A program made the position numbers and the translations under genes. From contig DATFXF010000244.1 in the NCBI GenBank assembly GCA_035258565.1, positions 1 through 11,838 of the forward strand: a stretch of 11,838 nt of DNA, in the 5' to 3' direction. The stretch is from DATFXF01 sp035258565. GTDB lineage: Bacteria; Acidobacteriota; Terriglobia; Acidiferrales; UBA7541. A model generated the notes under the pieces. The model was not told the origin of the DNA, did not search any database, and worked only from the letters and a program-made list of their open reading frames with translations. Shown in pieces: positions 1-8,355 of the stretch. The number at the start of each line of letters is the position of its first letter. Within the stretch, counting starts at the first letter, position 1.

Positions 1-2
1 GC

Positions 3-1850
<1,848 letters not shown>

Positions 1851-1869
1851 CAGAGGGGCCGGTCCTCTG
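1851..1869 (+). other. Stem-loop directly after the hydratase/dehydrogenase stop codon
   Basis: The arms CAGAGG (1851-1856) and CCTCTG (1864-1869) form a perfect 6-bp stem around a 7-base loop, with a possible extra G-T pair. It starts on the base after the stop codon. No T-run follows, so it does not look like a standard intrinsic terminator. It could protect or partly attenuate the message between the two genes. The structure is seen; the role is inferred. Confidence 0.35.
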
Positions 1870-1937
1870 GCGATAGGCTGTAGTGCGCGTCCGGGGGCGG
1901 CGCAAGCGTTGCTCACGGAGTCTCCCAGGATTTCAGC

Positions 1938-2711
1938 ATGAATACTCGGCAGCTTCTTGATCTCACCGGGCGTGTGGCTCTCGTCACTGGCGGCTCAATT
2001 GGCTTGGGGCGACAAATGGCGGAAGGGCTCGCGGAAATGGGCGCGCACCTGGTCCTTTGTGCCCGTCGCGCGGAGCGCTGCCAGCAGGCCGCCGGCGAAC
2101 TCCGGCAACTCGGGGTGCGAACTCTGGCGCTCGCTTGCGATGTGACGAGCCCCAAAGACATCCAGGATTTGGTGGAAACGACGCTGGCCGAGTTTGGAAA
2201 GATAGATATTCTTCTCAATAACGCCGGCATTTCCTGGGGCGAGTCGCCTGAAAAGATGCGCCTAGAGGATTGGAAGAAGGTCCTCGAGACGAATTTGACC
2301 GGCGCCTTCTTGTGCGCGCAAGCGGTGGGGAAAATCATGATCGGCCAGGGCCGGGGAAAAATCATCAATATTGCTTCTGTTGCGGGTCTCGGCGGCGCCC
2401 CGTCGGACGTCATAGAGGCAACCGGCTACCATGCCAGCAAGGGCGGAGTGATCGCATTGACGAAAGACCTGGCGTGCAAATGGGCCCGGCACAACGTCCA
2501 GGTGAACGCCATCGCTCCCGGCTGGTTTCCCACGCATATGTCCCACTGGGTGATCGAGCACAGAAAGGAATTGCTGCTGAAGGGGATTCCCCAGGGTCGG
2601 TTCGGCGGCCCGGATGATCTCAAGGGAGCCGCCGTGTACCTTGCCTCGGATGCCTCGGCCTACGTCACCGGCCACGTTCTCGTGGTTGACGGAGGGCAGT
2701 CGTCATGGTAG
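1938..2711 (+). CDS. SDR-family oxidoreductase (FabG/gluconate-5-dehydrogenase-like)
   Basis: A 257-residue classical short-chain dehydrogenase/reductase that interconverts a carbonyl and an alcohol using NAD(P)H. The cofactor motif is TGGSIGLG (residues 17-24), followed by NNAG. The catalytic set is Ser147, Tyr164 and Lys168 (YHASK). The end of the second strand reads CARR with no acidic residue, which favours NADP(H) and hence the reductive direction. The Ser-Tyr spacing is 17, longer than the usual 13, because of a short insert (GGAPSDVIEAT) also found in SDRs with NNAGxSWG and APGxFP motifs like this one. The ATG at 1938 has AGGA at 1927-1930, 7 bases upstream. The CoA ligase starts 28 bases after its stop, so they are probably co-transcribed. 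By context it could be the ketone reductase of a levulinate-type pathway (LvaD role) or a 3-ketoacyl reductase; sequence alone cannot decide. Confidence 0.9.
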   Translation: MNTRQLLDLTGRVALVTGGSIGLGRQMAEGLAEMGAHLVLCARRAERCQQAAGELRQLGVRTLALACDVTSPKDIQDLVETTLAEFGKIDILLNNAGISWGESPEKMRLEDWKKVLETNLTGAFLCAQAVGKIMIGQGRGKIINIASVAGLGGAPSDVIEATGYHASKGGVIALTKDLACKWARHNVQVNAIAPGWFPTHMSHWVIEHRKELLLKGIPQGRFGGPDDLKGAAVYLASDASAYVTGHVLVVDGGQSSW

Positions 2712-2739
2712 CAGTCGCGCGGGCTCGGCGAGGTTCGTC

Positions 2740-4342
2740 ATGAACGTTCCCCTTACGCCAGTTCGCTTTCTGCGCTACTCGCAGTGGCAATTCCCCCGCA
2801 AGACTGCGATCGTTTGCGGAGACCTGCGGCTGACCTACGCAGATTTCGGCGAGCGCAGGCCGGCTGGCCGGTGCCCTGCGCGCATGCGGCGTGCAGCCAG
2901 GCGATCGCGTTGCGTTCCTCAGCGCCAACTGCCACCGGCTCCTCGAGGCTTACTATGGCGTATTAGAGGCGGGCGGGGTCTTGCTTCCTCTGAATATTCG
3001 GCTGGCCCCACAGGAGCTTGCTTACATTCTGACCGATGCGGGCGCGAAAATACTGTTCCTCGAAAGCCAGTTTCTCGGCGTCGCCGAATCTCTTCGTTCT
3101 GCAGTTCCCTCGGTGAAGTCTTTCTTCCTGCTGGACGGTCGGCCCGAAGCAGCCTGGCTGGCTGCGCAAAACTATGAAGACCTTCTGGCTGACGCGGCGG
3201 TGTGCTGGCGCGACGTCATGGAGTTTGACGAGAACTCTCTGGCCGAACTCTTCTATACCAGCGGCACGAGTGCCCACCCGAAAGGAGTGATGCTGACTCA
3301 CCGCAACGTCTACGTTCACGCCCTCTACGTCGCCTTGGCCAGACAGACCTCGCCGGAGAACGTGGAGTTGCACACCATTCCGTTGTTCCACGCCAACGGT
3401 TGGGGCGTTGCGCATTCGCTCACTTTTCTCGGGGGTACCCACGTGATGATTCGCCGGTTCAATCCCGAAGAAGTGTTCCGGCTGGTCGAGCGGGAGCGCG
3501 TGCACGCCTGTAGCCTTATTCCCACCATGGCTACAGCATTGGTCAATTCTCCGGAGCGGCACAAGTACGACTTGAGCAGCTTGCGGAGAATCTCGCTTGG
3601 CGGGGCGGCCTCTTCCCCGACCCTGGTGCGAGAGGTCGAGGAAAAGCTGGGCGCCGAATGCTTTTCCGGTTACGGGCTGACGGAAACTTCGCCCGTGCTG
3701 ACGATTTCCTCCATGAAACCGGGACTTCGATGGGAAGGGGAACAGCGCTACGCGGCTCAGGCGATGGCCGGCTTCGCGATCCCCGGTGTAGAGCTTCGCG
3801 TGGTGGATCCGGCGGGGAACGATGTGCCCCACGACGGAAAAACCATCGGCGAAGTGGTGGCCCGCACCGACGGCGTGATGGAAGGTTACTGGCAAAAACC
3901 GGAAGAAACGAAACAGGCCATCCGAGATGGCTGGCTTCTCACCGGAGACATGGCCACCATCGACCAGGACAACTATGTTCTGATCGTGGACCGCAAGAAA
4001 GACATCATTGTCAGCGGTGGCGAGAACATTTCTTCGCTGGAAGTGGAAAGAGCACTTTCGGCGCATCCGAGCGTCTACGAGGTCGCGGTCATACCGGTTC
4101 CTGATGCGAAGTGGGGGGAAGTGCCGAAAGCGCTCGTGGTTCTGAAACCGGGCGCCCGCACGACGGAAGCGGAGCTGCTCGAATTCTGCCGCGCTCGTCT
4201 GGCGCACTTCAAGGCTCCCGAATCGGTGGAATTCTTCGAGAGCCTGCGCAAAACAGGCACCGGAAAAATCTTGAAGAAGGAACTTTGCAAGAAGTACTGG
4301 CCGGCGGAAGGGAAGGCCCAGCCGCTCAGGTCAGCCACGTGA
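2740..4342 (+). pseudogene. AMP-forming acyl-CoA synthetase (AlkK/FadD-like) with an internal frameshift near 2856
   Basis: This family activates carboxylic acids to acyl-CoA through an acyl-adenylate. The N-terminus reads from ATG 2740 (GAGG at 2730-2733): MNVPLTPVRFLRYSQ through TYADFGER, ending at 2856. The rest of the protein continues in the +1 frame (AGRLAGALRACGVQPGDRVAF onward). Re-reading two bases restores the normal ER-x-x-RLA spacing, so loss of one GC dinucleotide in a GCGC run is the simplest explanation; the repaired protein would be about 534 residues, normal for the family. All later motifs are intact: phosphate-binding TSGTSAHPKG (3257-3286), GYGLTET, TGDMATI, DRKKDIIVSGGENIS, and the C-terminal catalytic Lys (TGTGK, codon 4265-4267). 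Intact downstream motifs suggest a very recent mutation or a sequencing/assembly error. An internal GTG at 2891 would omit roughly the first 50 residues and is an unlikely start. It sits between the SDR and the MaoC hydratase; its natural acid is unknown. Confidence 0.88.
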
Positions 4343-4385
4343 GGCAAAGTGGGACTCCTCCGACCATCCTCGCCGGGGAGGAGCC

Positions 4386-4451
4386 ATGAATCGCCTGCTG
4401 GAGGGCAAAATCGCGGAGATTCAGCTTGGGATCACGGGCACACCTGCGTAG
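4386..4451 (+). CDS. Possible 21-residue leader-like small ORF
   Basis: An ATG at 4386 sits 5 bases after a strong GGGAGGAG-type ribosome site (about 4376-4382) and opens a 21-codon frame, MNRLLEGKIAEIQLGITGTPA, ending in TAG at 4449-4451. The stop lies inside the terminator-like hairpin at 4438-4458. It resembles no family I recognise. It may be a leader peptide, the relic of a lost gene, or chance. The ribosome site is the only positive evidence. Confidence 0.2.
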   Translation: MNRLLEGKIAEIQLGITGTPA

Positions 4452-4466
4452 GCCGTGCTCTTTTTT
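4438..4466 (+). terminator. Putative intrinsic terminator between CoA ligase and MaoC hydratase
   Basis: GCAC (4438-4441) pairs with GTGC (4455-4458), and inside it CCT (4443-4445) pairs with AGG (4450-4452) across a GCGT loop, with a small internal bulge. TC and then six Ts (4461-4466) follow at once. This is the usual layout of a Rho-independent terminator on the + strand. The stem is short and bulged, so read-through is likely. It implies that the MaoC gene may be partly uncoupled from the upstream genes. Confidence 0.45.
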
Positions 4467-4573
4467 CGCTTCTTCACTTTCTGATTTTGTTTCCAGCCAG
4501 GTGCCGGAGCCGACCAACCGGTTGTGAGCGAAAACCAGCGTGAAAGTCGAGCTGGTGGGAAGACCAGCGCGAC

Positions 4574-4578
4574 AGGAG
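4574..4578 (+). promoter_or_regulatory. Ribosome binding site that fixes the MaoC start
   Basis: AGGAG stands 6 bases before the ATG at 4585. The frame is also open from a GTG at 4540 and an ATG at 4579, but those have no comparable site at the right spacing, so 4585 is the preferred start. Confidence 0.6.
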
Positions 4579-4584
4579 ATGCCC

Positions 4585-5049
4585 ATGTCACCGCTTGTCC
4601 TTGACAGTGTGGAGGCTTTGAGAGAGTTTGTGGGCCAGGAACTTACCACGACGGAGTGGCTCCGTCTCACGCAGGAGCGCATCCAGCAGTTTGCCGAGGC
4701 CACCGAAGACCGGCAGTGGATTCACGTGGATGGCGAGCGGGCGCGGCGCGAATCGCCGTACCGCACCACAATTGCCCACGGCTTTCTGACGCTTTCGCTG
4801 TTGAGCCAGTTCATGAGGCAGGCTGTCCAGATCCGCAGCGGCGTCCGCCTAAGCATCAACTACGGCTTGAACCGAGTTCGCTTCCCATCGCCCGTCCCCG
4901 TCGGCTCGCAGATTCGCGCTCGTTTCACTCTTCAGTCCCTCAAGAAACTCGCCGATGCGTTTGAAGCCGTCTTTTCTGCAGTGGTGGAGAGGCAGGGTGC
5001 AGACAAACCGTGCTGTGTAGCCGAGTGGGTTGTCCGGTACTATCCCTGA
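4585..5049 (+). CDS. MaoC/NodN-like hot-dog enoyl-CoA hydratase
   Basis: A 154-residue single hot-dog protein of the hydratase-2 family, which adds water to 2-enoyl-CoA, normally giving the (R)-3-hydroxyacyl-CoA. Residues 40-49 (TEDRQWIHVD) carry the catalytic pair Asp42 and His47, matching Asp31/His36 of Aeromonas PhaJ. The QWIH form and the following TIAHGFLTLSLL are typical of the NodN-like branch. The ATG at 4585 is chosen over an upstream GTG because of its ribosome site. The gene stands 242 bases after the CoA ligase, beyond a possible terminator, and runs convergent to the kinase gene with 69 bases between stops. It could hydrate the enoyl-CoA made by the nearby dehydrogenase, but its expected (R) product would not suit the (S)-specific dehydrogenase at 3-1850, so it may act in a separate branch. 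Family assignment is firm; pathway role is inferred. Confidence 0.88.
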   Translation: MSPLVLDSVEALREFVGQELTTTEWLRLTQERIQQFAEATEDRQWIHVDGERARRESPYRTTIAHGFLTLSLLSQFMRQAVQIRSGVRLSINYGLNRVRFPSPVPVGSQIRARFTLQSLKKLADAFEAVFSAVVERQGADKPCCVAEWVVRYYP

Positions 5050-5118
5050 GCCGCACGGCAACGCTGTTCACGCCCCTCGACCTCCGCCCGTGCTGCTGAG
5101 ACAGAACAGCATGCAGCG

Positions 5119-6222
5119 TCACACGTGTCCCGTTCTCGCAGGGCGCAAAGCGGCGCGCAGAAGAATCCTGGTCACTTCGAGGAGGGAGGCGAAGCGGGCA
5201 TCTTTGGTGAGCCCGTGGTGGTAGCGGTAGTAAATCTGCTGGACAATTATCGCGGTCTTGAACAGCCCGAAGACGTAGTAGAAGACCATGTCGGACGTGT
5301 CCCGGCCGGTCTGCTCGGCGTAGCGCTGGACGAGCCCCGCCCGGGTAAGGCTGCCGGGCAGCGCCGTAGGGCCCCAGCGGATTTGTTGGAGTTCGTCGGG
5401 GTCGTCGGGATTGACCCAGTAGGCCGTGGCGGTGCCCAAGTCGGCGAGCGGATCGCCGACAGTGCACATCTCCCAGTCAAGCACGCCCTTGATCGACGTG
5501 ATATCGGCTGGGTCCAGCACAACGTTGTCGTATTTGTAGTCATTGTGGATCAGTGCAGCCCCGCTCTGCGCTGGCATGCGCTCTCTGAGCCACGCCGCGA
5601 TCCGCTCCACCTCCGGGAGATCGTGGGTCTGCGAACCGGAATACCGCTCGATCCAGCCGCGCACCTGGCGTTCCAGGTAGCCTTGTGGCCTACCGAGATC
5701 ACCTAGGCCGATTGCTTCGTAGTCCAGGCTGTGCAGTGTGACAAGGTTATCCAGGAACGATTCGCTGAGCCCGCGGAGCGTCTCCGGCGCGATCGGCAAG
5801 CCGGCTGGCGGGTCTTTGCGCAGGATGACCCCGCGTATTGGCTCCATGACGTAAAACGGCGCGCCCAGCACCGACTCGTCGGGGCAATAGAGAAGTGTTT
5901 TCGGCGCTGCGCGGTATGCGGGATGGAGTTTCGAAAGTACGCGGTACTCGCGGCCTACATCGTGCGCGGATTTGACTTTGCTGCCGAACGGCGGACGGCG
6001 CAGCACCATTTCCCGGTCGCCCAAGCGCACAAGGTAAGTCAGGTTGGAATGGCCGCTGGAGAACTGTTGCACTACCAGCGGGCCGGCGCTGTCGGGGAGA
6101 CGGCTCCGCAGAAACGGCTCCAGCTTGGCCAAGTCGAGTTCTTCCCCGGCTCGCACTTTGTCGGGGCGGTCCCAAAAGTCGCGCATCGGACCGTCGAAGG
6201 GCGACCTGGCTTGGTCTGTCAC
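5119..6222 (-). CDS. APH-fold phosphotransferase, ACAD10/11 kinase-domain type (LvaA-like)
   Basis: A 367-residue soluble kinase of the aminoglycoside-phosphotransferase fold. It resembles the N-terminal kinase domain of mammalian ACAD11: FSSGHSNLTYLVRLG around residue 52, a VLRRPP strand, LLYCPDESVLGAPFYVME, then the catalytic loop HNDYKYDN (Asp228, Asn233) and the metal-binding LDWE (Asp249). All catalytic residues are present. In ACAD11 and in the Pseudomonas LvaA enzyme such kinases phosphorylate the 4-hydroxyl of 4-hydroxyacyl-CoA; antibiotic resistance is therefore unlikely. The start is GTG at 6222, with AAGGA 8 bases upstream. It is the last gene of a three-gene - strand operon, 44 bases after the acyl-CoA dehydrogenase that would use its product. 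Kinase and dehydrogenase are separate here, whereas animals fuse them. The exact substrate is not shown by the sequence. Confidence 0.88.
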   Translation of the reverse strand: MTDQARSPFDGPMRDFWDRPDKVRAGEELDLAKLEPFLRSRLPDSAGPLVVQQFSSGHSNLTYLVRLGDREMVLRRPPFGSKVKSAHDVGREYRVLSKLHPAYRAAPKTLLYCPDESVLGAPFYVMEPIRGVILRKDPPAGLPIAPETLRGLSESFLDNLVTLHSLDYEAIGLGDLGRPQGYLERQVRGWIERYSGSQTHDLPEVERIAAWLRERMPAQSGAALIHNDYKYDNVVLDPADITSIKGVLDWEMCTVGDPLADLGTATAYWVNPDDPDELQQIRWGPTALPGSLTRAGLVQRYAEQTGRDTSDMVFYYVFGLFKTAIIVQQIYYRYHHGLTKDARFASLLEVTRILLRAALRPARTGHV

Positions 6223-6266
6223 GTCCGTGTTCCTTGTAGCGGTGGCGCACCTACAGCGGCGCGAGT

Positions 6267-7472
6267 TTACGACTGGACTTGCACTCCGTATTCCTTCAGC
6301 ACCTGCCGGGCCACCACCACTTTGTGCACTTCGTCGGGACCGTCGTAGATTCGCGCTCCCCGCTCGGCCGCCAGGAACGCAGCCAGCGGCGTCTCCGAGG
6401 TGAGTCCTAAAGCTCCGTGCGTTTGCACCGCCCGGTCGAGTACCCGCAGCAACACATCGGCCACAAAAAACTTGATGCAGGAGATCTCTACCCGCGCGGC
6501 CAGCTGGCCGAACTTGTCAATCTTCCAGGCCGCTTCGAGCACCATCAGCCGCGCTGCGTTGATCTCTGCCCGGCTTTCGGCAATCCACTGCTGGATGATC
6601 TGGCGGGTGGCGAGTGGTTGGCCCGGCGCGAGCTCGCGCGCGGCTGCGCGCCGACACATCAAATGGAACCCACGCTCGCAGATACCGATCCAGCGCATGC
6701 AATGATGAATTCGCCCTGCGCCCAGACGCTCTTGGGCGATGAGGAACCCGGCCCCTTCGCTTCCCAGCAGGTTTGTCTGCGGCACGCGGCAGTCCTCGAA
6801 GACGACTTCTCCATGGCTCGCATGGTCCTCGCCACGGTGCCCCATGACGCGCAGGTTTTTCACCAGCTTGAAGCCGGGTGTGCCCGTGGGCACGATGATT
6901 TGGCTGGCGCGCCGGTGCGGGGCCGCCTCAGGGTTGGTGATGGCCATGACCACCGCAAACGCCGCGCCGTCCGCCGCGGTGGTAAACCACTTGTGGCCGT
7001 TGAGCACGTAGGTGTTGCCGTCCCTTCGCGCGGTCGTTTCCATCCAGAGAGGGTTCGAGCCGGGCCGCTCGGGTTCGGTCATGGCGAAGCAGCTTCGGAT
7101 CTCGCCGCGCAGCAGCGGCTCCAGATACTTCTTTTTCTGCTCCGCGGTGCCGTGGGCAATCAGGATTTCCATGTTGCCTGCATCCGGGGCCTGGCAATTG
7201 AACACGTAATGGCCCAGCGGGCTGCGACCCAGTACGGCGCTCACCAGGCCGTGCTCCAGCAGCCGCAGGCCCATGCCGCCGTAGTCCTTAGGGATCTGCG
7301 GGCACCAGTAGCCCAACTTTTTTACTTTCTCTCGCGCGGCCTGCAACGGGGGCAGCAAGGCCTTGAAGCCTCGTGCCGTGACCTCTGGCTCAAGCGGATA
7401 GACCTCCTGCTCGAGGAACCGCTGGATTCCTGCGAGGATCTCTTGCATCTCTGGCCGCACCGCAAAGTCCAT
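6267..7472 (-). CDS. Acyl-CoA dehydrogenase, ACAD10/11 type (LvaC-like)
   Basis: A 401-residue FAD enzyme of the acyl-CoA dehydrogenase fold: helical N-domain, beta-domain with CFAMTEPERPGSNP and NGHKWFTT, then a helical C-domain with LGAGRIHHCMR and WIAESRAEINAARL. These last motifs, and the ending IYDGPDEVH, are the hallmarks of the ACAD10/ACAD11 branch. The position of the catalytic Glu of classical acyl-CoA dehydrogenases (YEGT) is Asp377 here (YDGP), as in that branch. Mammalian ACAD11 and bacterial LvaC act on 4-phosphoacyl-CoA made by the partner kinase, releasing phosphate to leave an enoyl-CoA; that reaction is proposed here because the kinase gene follows directly. The ATG at 7472 has AAGGAG (7482-7487) overlapping the stop codon of the upstream phosphatase-like gene, which points to coupled translation. 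Ordinary alpha,beta-dehydrogenation of an unusual acyl-CoA remains possible. Confidence 0.92.
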   Translation of the reverse strand: MDFAVRPEMQEILAGIQRFLEQEVYPLEPEVTARGFKALLPPLQAAREKVKKLGYWCPQIPKDYGGMGLRLLEHGLVSAVLGRSPLGHYVFNCQAPDAGNMEILIAHGTAEQKKKYLEPLLRGEIRSCFAMTEPERPGSNPLWMETTARRDGNTYVLNGHKWFTTAADGAAFAVVMAITNPEAAPHRRASQIIVPTGTPGFKLVKNLRVMGHRGEDHASHGEVVFEDCRVPQTNLLGSEGAGFLIAQERLGAGRIHHCMRWIGICERGFHLMCRRAAARELAPGQPLATRQIIQQWIAESRAEINAARLMVLEAAWKIDKFGQLAARVEISCIKFFVADVLLRVLDRAVQTHGALGLTSETPLAAFLAAERGARIYDGPDEVHKVVVARQVLKEYGVQVQS

Positions 7473-7481
7473 GGCGTTTTT

Positions 7482-7487
7482 CTCCTT
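7482..7487 (-). promoter_or_regulatory. Ribosome binding site of the dehydrogenase, overlapping the upstream stop codon
   Basis: On the - strand AAGGAG ends 9 bases before the ATG at 7472 and shares bases with the TAA of the upstream gene (7486-7488). Ribosomes finishing the first gene would stop on the initiation site of the second, consistent with a tight operon. Confidence 0.6.
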
Positions 7488-8205
7488 ACCGATAGGTTAG
7501 CAAGGACGCATCGTCCAAGTGAGGAAACGCATTAAAGGTACTGAGCGTGAAGCGCTCGCCGGAAAACAGGAACTCGCTGAACGCGCTGTTCCGGACCATC
7601 CAGGCCACCCTCAGGGTGGCTTGCGGCGAAAGGTCCAAGGCGCGCTGTAAGGCCACACCCACCGGGCCGCCCGAGCTGAAAATCACTACTTGCTCCCCCC
7701 GCCCCCGCGCGGTCGAGACTTGCGAGACACCGCGGCGCACTCGGGCGCAGAACTCAGCCCAGGATTCTACATCCATCCGCGGCAGTTCTCCGTTCACCCA
7801 CTGGCTGATCACGACCTCGTAGATGCGCTGGAAGTTCTTGAGTTTTTCGCCGGAGCTGCCGGATCTCTGGAATGCTCGGTGCAGCTCTCGAACGTGGCTG
7901 CTGCTTTCCAACAGGCGCGGCAGAGCCTGTTCCAGCACGGCGTCGGCCTGATACTCGTCGAACTCCTCCATCACCACCGGGTCGGGCCAGCTAAGACCGG
8001 CCCGCCGGTAAGCTTCGCCCACGATTCTGGCCGTTTCCGCCTGGCGAGTACGCGGCCCCGAGTAGACCCGGTCGAACATCAACTGATGGCGAGCCCAGTA
8101 GTCTCCCAACAAGCGCGCTTGGGTTTCCCCGGTTTGAGAGAGCTTGTCGTAATTCCGCCCGAGGAAAGAACCCTGAGCGTGTCGTACGAAGAGCAGGTGG
8201 CCCAT
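7486..8205 (-). CDS. Histidine-phosphatase-superfamily protein lacking the second catalytic His
   Basis: A 239-residue protein of the phosphoglycerate-mutase-like fold. The N-terminal LLFVRHAQ gives Arg8 and the nucleophile His9, and SGPRTRQAETA supplies the phosphate-binding arginines. The second conserved histidine, normally in an SHGG motif, is replaced by Ser178 (FSSGGPVG). His9 could still accept phosphate, but the full two-histidine site is absent, so activity may be altered or lost; I do not know whether such members are active. The ATG at 8205 has no clear ribosome site, so the start is less certain. It is first in the operon with the dehydrogenase (13 bases downstream) and the APH-fold kinase. 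Because that pair is thought to act through a phosphorylated acyl-CoA, a phosphate-ester binding or cleaving role is attractive but only inferred. No signal peptide or membrane segment is evident. Confidence 0.85.
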   Translation of the reverse strand: MGHLLFVRHAQGSFLGRNYDKLSQTGETQARLLGDYWARHQLMFDRVYSGPRTRQAETARIVGEAYRRAGLSWPDPVVMEEFDEYQADAVLEQALPRLLESSSHVRELHRAFQRSGSSGEKLKNFQRIYEVVISQWVNGELPRMDVESWAEFCARVRRGVSQVSTARGRGEQVVIFSSGGPVGVALQRALDLSPQATLRVAWMVRNSAFSEFLFSGERFTLSTFNAFPHLDDASLLTYR

Positions 8206-8355
8206 GCATCACCGCGGGAGTTCGCCGGAATGCGCTTGCGGAGCATACCTTGAGTAAGCGTTCGTCGCTAGGGCGTTATACCAAAGCAGAATCTGCGTGA
8301 TTAGGCCGCGCATTGCCAAAAGTTCTGGAGTTTACGGGTAAGGAGGAGCACCTGA
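8206..8355. promoter_or_regulatory. Upstream region of the - strand operon with operator-like palindrome
   Basis: This gap must hold any promoter for the phosphatase–dehydrogenase–kinase operon unless transcription comes from further right. On the - strand, TATAAC (8275-8280) could be a -10 box about 70 bases before the start codon. Just upstream lies GCAGATTCTGC (8286-8296), an 11-base interrupted palindrome that would fall in the promoter spacer. No good -35 box is visible. The palindrome is short and could be chance. Confidence 0.25.

Noticed and set aside
2740..2870. Programmed ribosomal frameshift in the acyl-CoA synthetase
   Set aside because: There is no slippery heptamer, internal ribosome-like stimulator or downstream pseudoknot visible at the junction, and this family is not known to use frameshifting.
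2963..4207. 414-codon antisense frame across the acyl-CoA synthetase
   Set aside because: Its translation is low-complexity and rich in His/Arg with no motif, whereas the + strand carries every acyl-CoA synthetase motif.
5063..5110. Inverted repeat GCTGTTC/GAACAGC between the convergent MaoC and kinase genes
   Set aside because: The 7-bp arms are separated by 34 bases and no T-run follows on either strand, so a terminator is not supported and chance is plausible.
5119..6222. Aminoglycoside resistance gene
   Set aside because: The fold is APH, but the surrounding motifs and the adjacent dehydrogenase match the ACAD10/11 kinase branch, which acts on acyl-CoA.
6417..7535. 372-codon + strand frame across the acyl-CoA dehydrogenase
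   Set aside because: A shadow of the - strand gene, which shows full ACAD motifs; this frame has none.
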